Source: Nocardia sp. NBC_01503 (GTDB lineage: Bacteria > Actinomycetota > Actinomycetes > Mycobacteriales > Mycobacteriaceae). Taken from it: a DNA stretch of 64,000 nucleotides. Below, one piece after another: positions 16,995 through 26,077 of this stretch. The DNA is taken from the NCBI RefSeq assembly GCF_036327755.1, contig NZ_CP109596.1:8122001-8186000 (forward strand). Reading direction: 5' to 3'. Under the pieces are notes generated by a model. That model did no database searches and was not told the origin of the DNA. It worked only from the letters and a program-made list of their open reading frames with translations. Position 1 is the stretch's first letter; every line of letters begins with the position of its first letter. The position numbers and the translations under genes are program-made.

Positions 16995-18071
16995 TCACCC
17001 GACCGCGGAGAGGTAATCGCTGTAGAACAGGCCCAGACCGATCGCCGATGCCATACCGGCCAGCAACCAGAACCTGATGATCACCGTAGTTTCAGCCCAT
17101 CCACTCAATTCGAAGTGGTGATGGAACGGCGCCATTTTGAACAATCGGTTCCGCGTGGTGCGGAATACCGCGACCTGCAAGATCACCGAGGCCGCCTCGG
17201 CGACGAAGAGCGCGCCGATCACGATCATCAGCAGTTCGGTGCGCGTGGTGATGGACAGGCCCGCGAGCAGACCACCCAGCGCCAGCGAACCGGTATCGCC
17301 CATGAAGATCTTGGCGGGCGCGGCATTCCACCACAGGAAGCCGATGCACGCCGCACCACCGGCGGCGCAGACCAGCGCCAGATCCAGTGGATCGCGCACG
17401 TTGTAGCAGCCCGCCTCCGGATGCGTGGAGCAGGCATTGCGCCACTGCCAGAAGGTGATGATCATATACGCGCCCAGCACCAGACTGATGGAACCGGCCG
17501 CGAGACCGTCCAGACCGTCGGTGAGGTTGACCGCGTTCGACCAGGCCACCACGATCAGGCTTACGAAGAGCAGGAAGATGACCACGCTCATGGACACGGT
17601 GGTGATGTCCCGCGTGTACGACAGATGCCGGCTCGCGGGGGTCAACCCGTTCGCACCCTTGAATTGCAGTGCCAGCACACCGAATATGACCGCCGAGGCC
17701 AACTGTCCGATGTACTTGCCCGCCGCGGTGAGCCCGAGATTGCGCTGCTTACGCAGTTTGATCAGATCGTCCAGGAAGCCGACACCGCCGAGCGCGGTCG
17801 CCAGCCCCATCACCAGCAGACCGGACGCCGAGGGTCCCGGTTCGCCGTAGCTCATCGAAATCAGGTGTGAGCCAAGGTATCCGGCCCACATGCCGATGAT
17901 GATGGCGACGCCGCCCATGGTGGGGGTGCCGCGCTTGGCCTTGTGGCTCTCCGGGCCGTCGACCCGGATCTCCTGGCCGAAGCCCTGTTTGGCGAACCAG
18001 CTGATGACCGCGGGGGTGAGCAGAATGGAGACGGCGAGCGCGATGGCCGCCGAGAGCAGGATCTGGGTCAT
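16995..18071 (-). CDS. mraY: Phospho-N-acetylmuramoyl-pentapeptide transferase
   Basis: Makes lipid I from UDP-MurNAc-pentapeptide and decaprenyl phosphate. 358 residues with about ten transmembrane helices. Signatures are GTPTMGGVAIIIGM, FLDDLIKLRKQRNLGLTAAGK (catalytic Asp pair), NAVNLTDGLDGLAAG, FLWWNAAPAKIFMGDTGSLALGG and KMAPFHHHFELSGW. The ATG at 18071 (MTQILLSAAIALAV) overlaps the murF stop by 4 nt; the frame is open upstream but that part lies within murF. Confidence 0.97.
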   Translation of the reverse strand: MTQILLSAAIALAVSILLTPAVISWFAKQGFGQEIRVDGPESHKAKRGTPTMGGVAIIIGMWAGYLGSHLISMSYGEPGPSASGLLVMGLATALGGVGFLDDLIKLRKQRNLGLTAAGKYIGQLASAVIFGVLALQFKGANGLTPASRHLSYTRDITTVSMSVVIFLLFVSLIVVAWSNAVNLTDGLDGLAAGSISLVLGAYMIITFWQWRNACSTHPEAGCYNVRDPLDLALVCAAGGAACIGFLWWNAAPAKIFMGDTGSLALGGLLAGLSITTRTELLMIVIGALFVAEAASVILQVAVFRTTRNRLFKMAPFHHHFELSGWAETTVIIRFWLLAGMASAIGLGLFYSDYLSAVG

Positions 18072-19564
18072 CGCGCGGCCTCCAGGAGGTGCTCGGCAAC
18101 GGTCCACAGCCCCACCGACTTCGACGCCTTCACCAGCACCACATCACCCGGCTCCAGCTCGGCGTCGAGAATCTCGATCGCGGTCTGCGGGTCCGGCACC
18201 AATATCGACTCCTCACCCCAGGAACCCTCCATCACCGCCCCCTGATGCATGCCGTGCGATGGCCGCCCGGTGCCGATCACTATGAGCCGATCCACGTCCA
18301 ACCGCACGACGAGCCGGCCGATGCGATCGTGTTCGATGACCGAATCGTCGCCCAGTTCACCCATTTCGCCGAGTACGGCCCAGCTGCGACGGCGACCGAC
18401 CTCGCGGCCCTGCCCATCCGCCCCGGCCGAACGGGACATGGTGACAAGGGCTTTGAGCGCCGCGCGCACCGAATCCGGGTTGGCGTTGTAGGAGTCGTTG
18501 ATGACGGTGATGCCGTCGGCCCGGGTCCGCACATCCATGCGCCGCGCCGAGGCCGCGCTCGCGCCGCGCAGGGCCTGCGCCACGGTCGCGAGATCCGCGC
18601 CCTGGTTCAGGGCCACCGCGGCGGCGGACAGGGCATTGCCGACCTGATGCTCACCGTGCACGGCGAGCTGGATCTCGACGGATTCGCCATTGTGGTGCAG
18701 TGTGAATCGCGCCCGCGCCTGCTCGTCCATATGCACATCGGTGGCGCGGATATCGGCGTTCGAGTTCAGGCCCACGGTCACCACGCGTGCCCGGGTCCGC
18801 TGCGCCATCGCGGCCACCAGCCGGTCGTCGAGGTTCAGCACGGCGAGGCCGTCGGCCGGAAGCGCCTCGACCAGTTCGCCTTTGGTCTGCGCGATGACTT
18901 CCTGGCTGCCGAATTCCCCCAGGTGCGCGGTGCCGACATTGAGCACAACGCCGACGCTGGGCGGCGCGATCTCGGTGAGCGCCTTGATATGTCCGGGTCC
19001 GCGCGCGGAGAGCTCCAGCACGAGGTAGCGGGTGTTCGCGTCGGCGCGCAGCGCCGTCCACGGGTGGCCGAGCTCATTGTTGAACGAGCCGGGCGGTGCG
19101 ACGACCGCACCGAGCGGGGCCAGTACGGCCGCCAAGAGATCCTTGGTGGAGGTCTTCCCGGACGAGCCGGTCACACCGACCACGGTGAGAGTGCCCGCCG
19201 CGGTGAGGCGGTCGACGCTGGCGCGGGCCAGCTTGCCCAGGGCCTCGAGCACGGCCGCGCCGGAGCCGTCGGTGTCATGGGCCAGCGCGATGGCGCGGCT
19301 GGCATGCGGTTGCGGTGCGACCACAATCGCCGGGACGCCGATCGGGCGCGCCGCCAGTACCGCCACCGCTCCGGCGGCCACCGCCTTGGCCGCGAAGTCG
19401 TGGCCGTCGGTGTGCTCTCCCGGCAGCGCCAGGAACAGGTCACCGGGAGTGATTCGGCGCGAATCGAATTCGGCCGCTCCGGTGACCGTCGTGTCGGGGT
19501 CGGGGACATCGTGCAGCGTGCCGCCGACGATCTCCGCGATCTCCCGCAATGTCATCTCGATCAT
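18068..19564 (-). CDS. murF: UDP-MurNAc-tripeptide--D-Ala-D-Ala ligase
   Basis: Completes the UDP-MurNAc-pentapeptide. The N-domain has AAEFDSRRITPGDLFLALPGE; the ATP loop is GSSGKTSTK (residues 133-141), followed by SFNNELGHPW; the C-domain has VINDSYNANPDSVRAAL and WAVLGEMGELGDDS. 498 residues. The ATG at 19564 overlaps the murE stop (ATGA). The order murE-murF-mraY-murD is standard for dcw. Confidence 0.97.
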   Translation of the reverse strand: MIEMTLREIAEIVGGTLHDVPDPDTTVTGAAEFDSRRITPGDLFLALPGEHTDGHDFAAKAVAAGAVAVLAARPIGVPAIVVAPQPHASRAIALAHDTDGSGAAVLEALGKLARASVDRLTAAGTLTVVGVTGSSGKTSTKDLLAAVLAPLGAVVAPPGSFNNELGHPWTALRADANTRYLVLELSARGPGHIKALTEIAPPSVGVVLNVGTAHLGEFGSQEVIAQTKGELVEALPADGLAVLNLDDRLVAAMAQRTRARVVTVGLNSNADIRATDVHMDEQARARFTLHHNGESVEIQLAVHGEHQVGNALSAAAVALNQGADLATVAQALRGASAASARRMDVRTRADGITVINDSYNANPDSVRAALKALVTMSRSAGADGQGREVGRRRSWAVLGEMGELGDDSVIEHDRIGRLVVRLDVDRLIVIGTGRPSHGMHQGAVMEGSWGEESILVPDPQTAIEILDAELEPGDVVLVKASKSVGLWTVAEHLLEAAR

Positions 19565-21195
19565 GAATGCGTCAGGTCCCTCGTCCTTCGCGACAAGGCC
19601 GCCGCGAGCACCTCGCGGTCGTCGAACGGATACTTCACTCCCGAAATCTCCTGCCCTGTTTCATGTCCCTTGCCCGCGACCAGCAGCACATCGCCGGGTT
19701 GTGCCCAGTCGACGGCGGCGGCAATGGCCTGCGCCCGGTCCCCGATCTCCCGGACCTCTCCGCGTTCCTCCGGCGGCACCCCATCGGCGCCCGCGCGGAC
19801 CGCGGCGCGGATGGCCGCAGGCTCTTCACCGCGCGGATTGTCGTCGGTGATGATGAGCAGGTCCGCGCCGCGCGCACCGGCCGCACCCATGAGGGGGCGT
19901 TTCCCGGCATCGCGATCACCGCCCGCACCTACCACCACGGCGAGTCGTCCCCGGCCTTGCTCGGCGATCAGCGCGCGCAGCGTCGCCACCACCGATTCGA
20001 TGGCCGCGGGCTTGTGCGCGTAGTCGACCACGGCCAGGAATTCCTGTCCGCGCTCCACCCGCTGCATCCGCCCGGGCACATCCACTTCACCCAATGCCAT
20101 TGCGGCGGTGGCGGTATCGGCCCCGGCCGCCGCGCAGACCGCGAGCGCGAGCAGACCGTTGGCAATGTTGTACGCGCCCGGAAGACGCAGTCGCACATCG
20201 AGTTTCACGCCCGGACCGGCGGCCTCGAACTGCTGTCCCGCGGCGCCGGGGACGGCCGCACCGGCCACCCAATCCGCTTGCACGCCAGGGGTTGTCGCGA
20301 CGGTCACCAATTCCGGGCGGCCGGCGGCCAGGGCGGCCACGGTCACGTCACCGGCCAGCCGGGTACCCCATTCGTCGTCGACGCACAGCACCGCTTTCGC
20401 GGCGGGCACCACGGCCGAATCACCGGGTACGAACAGGCGGCGCTTGGCGGCGAAATAGTCCTCGAAGTCACGGTGGAAATCGAGGTGATCCTGGGAGAGA
20501 TTGGTGAACGCGCCGACCGCGAAGGCCACCCCGTCGACGCGGCCCAGTGCCAGTGCGTGACTGGAGACCTCCATGACGACCGCCTGCACACCCTGCTCCA
20601 CCATGACGGCGAACATGGCGTGCAACTGCGGAGCCTCGGGGGTGGTCAGCGCCGACGGCACCCGCTGCCCGCCGATGCGGGTCTCGATGGTGCCGATCAG
20701 CGCGGTCCGGAAACCGGCCGCGGCCAGACCCGCCTCCACCAGATAGGAGGTGGTGGTCTTGCCCGAAGTGCCGGTGATACCGATGATCCGCAGAGTGCGA
20801 GACGGATCACCGTAAAGGGCCGAGGACAATTCGCCGAGCACCGAGCGCGGTGCGTCATGCACCAGCACCGGCACCGCGATCTCGCCGATCAATTCCGCAC
20901 CCGCCGGATCGGTGAAGACCGCGACCGCGCCGCGCGCCACCGCATCGTGCGCGAACCGCGCGCCGTGCGACTGCGATCCGGCCAATCCGGTGAACAGATC
21001 ACCCGGCTGTACCGCGTTCGACCGCTGCTCGATACCGGTGATCAGCACATCCGCCGGAATACCGGCGGCACCCACCGGGCGGGCGTTCGTGAGCTCTGCG
21101 ACCGTGCGCAGGGCGGTCACCGGCGGTGCGGCGGGCCGAAGTACCTGCGGACTGTCTTGCGCGGGCACGAAGCTCCTCTCCGGGACGGTATTCAT
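19561..21195 (-). CDS. murE: UDP-MurNAc-tripeptide synthetase (meso-diaminopimelate-adding)
   Basis: Adds the third stem residue. The ATP loop is GTSGKTTTS (residues 142-150); LVEAGLAAAGF and VMEVSSHALALGRV are family segments. The C-domain carries DDNPRGEEP with DNPR at 452-455, the diaminopimelate-recognition motif, so the stem peptide should be meso-DAP type, consistent with mycolata. 544 residues. The gap to ftsI (21196-21347) holds a hairpin and no gene. Confidence 0.97.
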   Translation of the reverse strand: MNTVPERSFVPAQDSPQVLRPAAPPVTALRTVAELTNARPVGAAGIPADVLITGIEQRSNAVQPGDLFTGLAGSQSHGARFAHDAVARGAVAVFTDPAGAELIGEIAVPVLVHDAPRSVLGELSSALYGDPSRTLRIIGITGTSGKTTTSYLVEAGLAAAGFRTALIGTIETRIGGQRVPSALTTPEAPQLHAMFAVMVEQGVQAVVMEVSSHALALGRVDGVAFAVGAFTNLSQDHLDFHRDFEDYFAAKRRLFVPGDSAVVPAAKAVLCVDDEWGTRLAGDVTVAALAAGRPELVTVATTPGVQADWVAGAAVPGAAGQQFEAAGPGVKLDVRLRLPGAYNIANGLLALAVCAAAGADTATAAMALGEVDVPGRMQRVERGQEFLAVVDYAHKPAAIESVVATLRALIAEQGRGRLAVVVGAGGDRDAGKRPLMGAAGARGADLLIITDDNPRGEEPAAIRAAVRAGADGVPPEERGEVREIGDRAQAIAAAVDWAQPGDVLLVAGKGHETGQEISGVKYPFDDREVLAAALSRRTRDLTHS

Positions 21196-21206
21196 CGAAG
21201 GTCATG

Positions 21207-21235
21207 GATCCGAATCCGGTACTCGGACTCGGATC
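21207..21235. repeat. Hairpin in the ftsI-murE gap
   Basis: GATCCGAATCCG / CGGACTCGGATC with a 5-nt loop (one mismatch in 12). It lies 12 bp upstream of the murE start and is the only structure seen in this 152-bp gap. There is no U-run, so it may be an mRNA-processing or attenuation hairpin. Confidence 0.45.
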
Positions 21236-21347
21236 GACGTGTCAGGTTACCTGTGTTGTGTCACCGCGCGATCGGCACGGCGCAGTTCGGTCACCCGCCC
21301 GGGTACGAACCCGGTGCGGTGCGGCTCACGTCCATCGCCTACCTGCT

Positions 21348-23282
21348 CTAACTCGCCTGCAGAATCAGCGGTTTGGCCGGTGGCGACGGTGGCACCCGAT
21401 CCCGCTGCAAGGCCCAGGAGGCGATGCTGTGGAACAGCGGCGCGGCCGAACCGCCACCGCTGCCGTCGGAGCTGCGCACGGGCGCGTCGAGCATCATGCC
21501 GATCACATAGCGCGGATTGTCGGCCGGGGCCATACCCGCGAAGGTGATCCAGTAACGGTCGGTCGAATAGCAGCGGCACTTCTGATCGATCTGCTGTGCG
21601 GTACCGGTCTTACCCGCCACCTGATAGCCCTCGATGGCGGCCGGGGTACCCGTACCGGACTGGATACCGCGCGGATCCTTCTGCACGATCGCCTGGAACA
21701 TCTGCCGCAGCGTCTGCGCGGTCTGCGGACTGACCACCTTGACCGGATCGGGCTGGGTCTCCTCGGTGCGGGTGCCGTCCGGGGCGACCTTGGCCTTCAC
21801 GATGCGCGGCGGAATCCGCACGCCGTCATTGGCGATAGCCTGGTACATGGCCGTCATCTGCAGGGTGGTCATCGAAAGACCCTGGCCGATAGGGAGATTG
21901 GCGAAGGTGGAGCCGGACCACTGATCGCGCGGGGGCAGTACGCCCGCACTCTCACCGGGCAGGCCGACACCGGTGCGCTGCCCCAGGCCGAACTTCTTGA
22001 GCATGTCGAAGTAGCGGTCCTCGCCGACCCGCTGCGCCAGCATGAGCGTGCCCACATTGGAGGACTTACCGAAGATGCCGGTGGTGGTGTACGGCGCGAC
22101 ACCGTGCTCCCAGGCATCGTGCACGGTGACCCCGCCCAGGCTGATGGCGCCCGGAACCTCGTGCACCTCATCGGGAGTGGTGAGGCCGTACTCGATGGCG
22201 GCGGCCGCGGTGACGATCTTGTTCACCGACCCGGGCTCGTACACCTCCTGTACCGAGGGATTGCCCAGATCCGATTGCGACCAGTACTGCGGGTCCAGTT
22301 TGGGATTGAAGGTGTTGTCGTTCGCCATGGCCAGCACCTGACCGGTATGCGCGTCCAGCACCACCGCCGAGGCGGCCTGCGCACCCGAGACATCCTTGGC
22401 CTGCTGTACCTGCTGCTGCACGTAGTACTGCAGATCCTGATCCAGGGTGAGTTCGACGCTGTAGCCGTTCACCGCGGGTACCCGATCGCGCCAGCTGCCC
22501 GGGATCACCGCACCGTCCGAACCGCGGTCGTAGGTCATGGAACCGTCCGAGCCGGACAGGATCGAGTCCATCGCCGACTCCAGGCCGATCTGCCCGTGCC
22601 CGTCCCAGCCCGTCGCGCCGATCACATTGGCGGCCAGCGATCCACCGGGATGCTCGCGCATATCCTGGCGATCGGCCCCGACCTCCGGGAACTGCAGACT
22701 GATATCGGCCGCGACCTGCGAATCCACATTGTGCGCCAGATAGGCGAACGCGTCATCGCTGCGCAGCTTCTCGAGCAGATCCTTCTCCGGCGCGGCATTG
22801 CCGAGCTTTTCGTGAATGTACTTGGCAATGGCCTGCAATCGGTCGTCGACCGCGGGCGCGGAGGGGTTCTTCTCATGCGCGTCGGCGAGCTGTTTGCGCA
22901 CCTTCACCGGCTGGAAGGTCAGCGCCTTCGCCGCGATGGTGAAGGCCAGCGGATTGCCATAGCGATCGGTGATCGATCCGCGCAGGGCGGCATCTGGCAA
23001 TTTCACGGTGCGCTGACTCGCCGCCTGCGCGGAAAGCATGGGCGCGGAGAAGCTTTGAATCCACAGCAGTTGGCCCGCGGTCACCAGCAGGGCGACCAGC
23101 ATGAGCACCCGGCCCACACCGAATCGGAAGCGCGTCGGGCCGTCCATACCCGGTGCCGGACGCGGTCTGGCACTGCGCCCGGGTCCGGAACCCGCACGGC
23201 CGGAGCCGGTTCGGCTGCGCGCGGCAGCCGCCCGTCCCCGGCCGGAATCACGGCCACCGCGCATCGCGCGGGACGAACTCAT
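21348..23282 (-). CDS. ftsI: Septal class B penicillin-binding protein (PBP3/FtsI type)
   Basis: Septal D,D-transpeptidase working with FtsW. A basic, disordered cytoplasmic N-terminus (residues 1-50) is followed by one transmembrane helix (VGRVLMLVALLVTAGQLLWI) and an external pedestal domain (LRGSITDRYGNPLAF). The transpeptidase domain has SVNK (S352, K355), SSN (407-409) and KTG (558-560). 644 residues. It overlaps ftsL by 4 nt. Genes at this position in mycobacteria are named pbpB. Confidence 0.96.
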   Translation of the reverse strand: MSSSRAMRGGRDSGRGRAAAARSRTGSGRAGSGPGRSARPRPAPGMDGPTRFRFGVGRVLMLVALLVTAGQLLWIQSFSAPMLSAQAASQRTVKLPDAALRGSITDRYGNPLAFTIAAKALTFQPVKVRKQLADAHEKNPSAPAVDDRLQAIAKYIHEKLGNAAPEKDLLEKLRSDDAFAYLAHNVDSQVAADISLQFPEVGADRQDMREHPGGSLAANVIGATGWDGHGQIGLESAMDSILSGSDGSMTYDRGSDGAVIPGSWRDRVPAVNGYSVELTLDQDLQYYVQQQVQQAKDVSGAQAASAVVLDAHTGQVLAMANDNTFNPKLDPQYWSQSDLGNPSVQEVYEPGSVNKIVTAAAAIEYGLTTPDEVHEVPGAISLGGVTVHDAWEHGVAPYTTTGIFGKSSNVGTLMLAQRVGEDRYFDMLKKFGLGQRTGVGLPGESAGVLPPRDQWSGSTFANLPIGQGLSMTTLQMTAMYQAIANDGVRIPPRIVKAKVAPDGTRTEETQPDPVKVVSPQTAQTLRQMFQAIVQKDPRGIQSGTGTPAAIEGYQVAGKTGTAQQIDQKCRCYSTDRYWITFAGMAPADNPRYVIGMMLDAPVRSSDGSGGGSAAPLFHSIASWALQRDRVPPSPPAKPLILQAS

Positions 23283-23944
23283 CGAGGCGTTCCATTCGGC
23301 GCGGCCTGCAGCGCCGGGGACTGCGGCGCCGGATTCGGCGCGGTAGCCGGATTCGGCGCGGTGGTCGGCGGATTCGGCGTCGTGGTCACCGGCACCACTC
23401 GCTCACCCTGCGCCGGGGCCGGCCGCGACGGCTTCGCGGACGGGAGCGGCGGGGTGGTGTTCAACGGCAGCGCCGGCGAACCCTGCGCGGCCTTCGGTTC
23501 ACCGATCACGATCACCTGCCCGTCCGGGCCCACCACCAGGCGGGCCGGATCCTTGGCCGGGATCATGCCCAATTCCGATGCGCGCTGGGCCAATTCGGGC
23601 GCGGAGTCGGCCGCCTCCACCTCACGCTGCAGCGCCGCGCGCTGATCGGTGAGCTGCTCGTTCAACCGCCGGGCATCGCCGAGGTGGTAACTGTCCTCGG
23701 TGGCGCGCGTGGTGAGCAGCAGTGTCAGCGCCAGACCGCAGCCGAGCAGCGCGATAATGGTGGCCACGAACGACATGCGGCCGCGCGGGGCGTCACCACC
23801 CATGCGCCGCAGCACCGGCGGCAGTTCGGTGCGCTCACGACTGCGCCGCCGCGCGTAGGCGCGTTGTGCCGCACCCGATTTCACCCGCTCGGCATCCTCT
23901 ACCCGACGGGCCGCGCGCCCCTTCGCCGGTGTCTTGATGGTCAT
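23279..23944 (-). CDS. ftsL: FtsL-type divisome membrane protein
   Basis: A 221-residue bitopic protein between rsmH and ftsI, the fixed position of FtsL. It has a basic cytoplasmic N-terminus, one transmembrane helix (MSFVATIIALLGCGLALTLLL), then a short coiled coil (DARRLNEQLTDQRAALQREVEAADS) ending in SELGMIPAKDPARLVV. A long Pro/Thr/Ala-rich extracytoplasmic tail (about residues 145-221) is typical of actinobacterial FtsL. The start is uncertain: the ATG at 23944 has a weak Shine-Dalgarno, and the frame is open to 24136. Confidence 0.85.
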   Translation of the reverse strand: MTIKTPAKGRAARRVEDAERVKSGAAQRAYARRRSRERTELPPVLRRMGGDAPRGRMSFVATIIALLGCGLALTLLLTTRATEDSYHLGDARRLNEQLTDQRAALQREVEAADSAPELAQRASELGMIPAKDPARLVVGPDGQVIVIGEPKAAQGSPALPLNTTPPLPSAKPSRPAPAQGERVVPVTTTPNPPTTAPNPATAPNPAPQSPALQAAPNGTPR

Positions 23945-24035
23945 AGGGCGGCCCCGTTCCACGCCGGGCGAGCGTGCCACCTCCGGTTCCGATACGCCTT
24001 GACAGGGCCTACTCGCCGATTTCGCGCCCGACCAC

Positions 24036-25085
24036 TCATTGCGCAACCTCCCCTGCGATCCGCTCCGCCGCCCGCATGCGCACCGGAGCCGCACGCGGAT
24101 TGTCTTCGATCTCCTGCTCGGTGGCCTTCTCCGCACCCCGGGTCAGAATCTTGAATTCCGGTCCCATACCGGGCAATTCGACCGGCAGATCCAGTGGGGT
24201 GCGCGAGGCCGACCGTTTGGCCAGCTCCTGCTTCACCACTCGATCCTCGAGGGACTGGTAGCTCATGAATACGATCCGCCCGCCGGGCGCGAGCGCGTCC
24301 AGCGCCGCCGGAACCGCGGCCTCGAGAGATTCCAGCTCACGGTTCACCTCGACCCGCAGCGCCTGGAAGGTGCGCTTGGCCGGATGCCCGCCGGTGCGCC
24401 GCGCCGCCGCCGGAATGGTGGCGTACAGCACCTCCACCAGCTGCGCGCTGGTGGTGAACGGGGTTTTCTGTCTGCGCCGCAAGACTTCCGAGGCGATCTT
24501 GCCCGCGAAGCGTTCCTCCCCGTAGACCTTCAGCACCCGGGCCAGATCACCGTGACTGTAGGTATTGAGCACATCGGCCGCGGTCGGGCCGGTGCTGGAG
24601 TCCATCCGCATATCCAGGGGTGCGTCGATGGAGTAGGCGAAACCACGATCGGCCTCATCCAACTGCATGGAGGAGACGCCGAGATCCATCAGAATCGCGC
24701 GCACCGACCCGGTACGCGGCAGCCCGGCCTCCTCGAGGGCGTCGGCGATGCCGTCATATCTGGTGTGCACCAGGGTGATTCGGTCCTGATAGGGGCGTAG
24801 TCGCTCCCCCGCCAACTTCAACGCCTCGGTATCGCGATCGAGCCCGACCAGGCGGATATTGGGGTAGGTACGCAGGAAATGCTCGGCATGACCACCGAGA
24901 CCGAGTGTGCAATCCACATAGACGGCGCCGTCGAGACCCAAAGCGGGCCCGAGGATTTCGTCTGCGCGATCGAGGAGAACCGGGACATGGCGGGGGCCGT
25001 CACTGCCTGGGTGCACCTTCGACCTCCCGGACCTCACATTTCGTCGCACGGCCCCATGACAGGTCGCTTGCGATTCGGACTTCAC
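24036..25085 (-). CDS. rsmH: 16S rRNA (cytosine1402-N4)-methyltransferase
   Basis: SAM-dependent methyltransferase, also called MraW. It has HVPVLLDRADEIL, the SAM motif YVDCTLGLGGHAEHFL, LVGLDRDTEAL, AILMDLGVSSMQLDEADRGFAY, LARVLKVYGEERFAGKIA, PAKRTFQALRVEVNRELESLE, and MSYQSLEDRVVKQEL. 349 residues if it starts at the GTG at 25085; conserved homology begins about 30 residues in, and a GTG before HPGSDGPRH is an alternative. The GTG at 25085 lies in a perfect palindrome (25083-25099). Confidence 0.95.
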   Translation of the reverse strand: MKSESQATCHGAVRRNVRSGRSKVHPGSDGPRHVPVLLDRADEILGPALGLDGAVYVDCTLGLGGHAEHFLRTYPNIRLVGLDRDTEALKLAGERLRPYQDRITLVHTRYDGIADALEEAGLPRTGSVRAILMDLGVSSMQLDEADRGFAYSIDAPLDMRMDSSTGPTAADVLNTYSHGDLARVLKVYGEERFAGKIASEVLRRRQKTPFTTSAQLVEVLYATIPAAARRTGGHPAKRTFQALRVEVNRELESLEAAVPAALDALAPGGRIVFMSYQSLEDRVVKQELAKRSASRTPLDLPVELPGMGPEFKILTRGAEKATEQEIEDNPRAAPVRMRAAERIAGEVAQ

Positions 25086-25099
25086 TGAATGATTCAGTG
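25083..25099. promoter_or_regulatory. Palindrome over the rsmH start codon
   Basis: CACTGAAT-G-ATTCAGTG, a perfect 8-bp inverted repeat containing the GTG at 25085. It is either a protein-binding site or an mRNA hairpin that would occlude initiation there. The 124-bp mraZ-rsmH gap shows nothing else. Confidence 0.45.
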
Positions 25100-25209
25100 T
25101 CGGTGGCCAATGCCCCAGGGTCTCTGACCGAAGCGCGGCACCTGGCGTTGGGGAAGTACGTCAGGGTCCGCGTCGGGCAGAGGCCGCAGGGCACTCGCCT
25201 CGCTGTGGG

Positions 25210-25641
25210 CTAGAAGATTCCGCCCAGCGACTCGTCTCTGGCCTGCGAGTAATCCTCCTCATGCTCGGCGAGGTAGCTCTCCCACGCCGTCTTGTCCCAA
25301 ATTTCGAGGAAGTCGACCGAGCCGATCACCACGCAATCCTTCGAGAGATTCGCGTAGCGGCGGTGCTCAGCCGACAACATGATGCGTCCCTGTGCGTCCG
25401 GACGCTGTTCATCCGAGGAGGCAGCCAGGTTTCGAACGAACGCGCGGGCCTGCGGATTGCTTCGGGACGCGGCCGCGGCCCGCCGCGCGAGCGCGGTGAA
25501 CTCGTCCTTCGGATATACGGCAAGGCTGTGGTCCTGACCCTTCGTGACCATCAACCCTCCCGCCAGCTCGTCCCGAAACTTCGCAGGCAACGTGAGTCGC
25601 CCTTTGTCGTCCAGTCGAGGGGTATAGGTACCGAGGAACAA
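25210..25641 (-). CDS. mraZ: Transcriptional regulator MraZ
   Basis: Represses the dcw operon and itself by binding repeated TGGGN boxes. Two tandem SpoVT/AbrB-like half-domains: MFLGTYTPRLDDKGRLTLPAKFRDEL and, at about residues 75-100, DEQRPDAQGRIMLSAEHRRYA, each with the DxxGR signature. 143 residues, typical. The start appears to be TTG at 25641, behind an AGGAGG Shine-Dalgarno. Three matching boxes lie in its own promoter (25701-25727). Confidence 0.96.
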   Translation of the reverse strand: MFLGTYTPRLDDKGRLTLPAKFRDELAGGLMVTKGQDHSLAVYPKDEFTALARRAAAASRSNPQARAFVRNLAASSDEQRPDAQGRIMLSAEHRRYANLSKDCVVIGSVDFLEIWDKTAWESYLAEHEEDYSQARDESLGGIF

Positions 25642-25700
25642 GTCCCGACACCTCCTACCGGATCACCCTCTCGACTGTTCGGCCTCCTGTAGTGCGCGCT

Positions 25701-25730
25701 CCACATTACCCCACTTTCCCCCACTTTCAA
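25701..25730 (-). promoter_or_regulatory. dcw promoter with three MraZ boxes
   Basis: On the minus strand TTGAAA (25725-25730) and TAATGT (25703-25708) are 16 bp apart, a plausible -35/-10 pair. The spacer and -10 are made of three direct repeats at 10-bp steps (GTGGGGGAAA, GTGGGGTAAT, GTGGAGCGCG), the arrangement MraZ binds. The repressor would cover the promoter. Confidence 0.75.
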
Positions 25731-25896
25731 TCGAAAGCGGCGGTGATCTCAGTCCCCGCTTGGCGAACTTTGCAGGTCACACCAGCTATCACCGGGGTGG
25801 GGAACTTTCCCCGCAGTTCCCCCGACACGCACGGCACGCGCCGGGCAGGACCCGACAACAATCAGCAAACACGCAGATAGCGCGCATTTCCGGCGC

Positions 25897-25937
25897 GGGT
25901 GGGTGGGGGTGGGGGAACCCCGTGGGGAGGGGTGGGG
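25897..25937 (+). other. G-quadruplex-forming tract
   Basis: Plus-strand runs G3T-G3T-G5T-G5 (25897-25915) with single-T loops, followed at 25922-25937 by GTGGGGAGGGGTGGGG. Single-nucleotide loops favour very stable parallel quadruplexes. The tract lies in the 436-bp non-coding stretch between mraZ and the DUF3040 gene (25642-26077), which also holds the MraZ promoter and the 25982-26022 hairpin. Confidence 0.6.
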
Positions 25938-25981
25938 AATGCCGGGCACACCTCGACACGCCGCCGAAAACACACGAGAAA

Positions 25982-26022
25982 CGCCGTGGCGCCACACCTC
26001 AAATCGGTGTGGCGCCACGGCG
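25982..26022. terminator. Strong hairpin terminator after the DUF3040 gene
   Basis: Perfect 17-bp stem CGCCGTGGCGCCACACC / GGTGTGGCGCCACGGCG with a 7-nt loop, 55 bp past the DUF3040 stop on the minus strand. There is no long U-run, as is common in Actinobacteria. It insulates the dcw promoter from upstream transcription. Confidence 0.8.
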
Positions 26023-26077
26023 TGTCGCGCTAGTTTCAGTTAGCCGAGCAGACGCCCCCTATATAAGGAGCGGTGAC

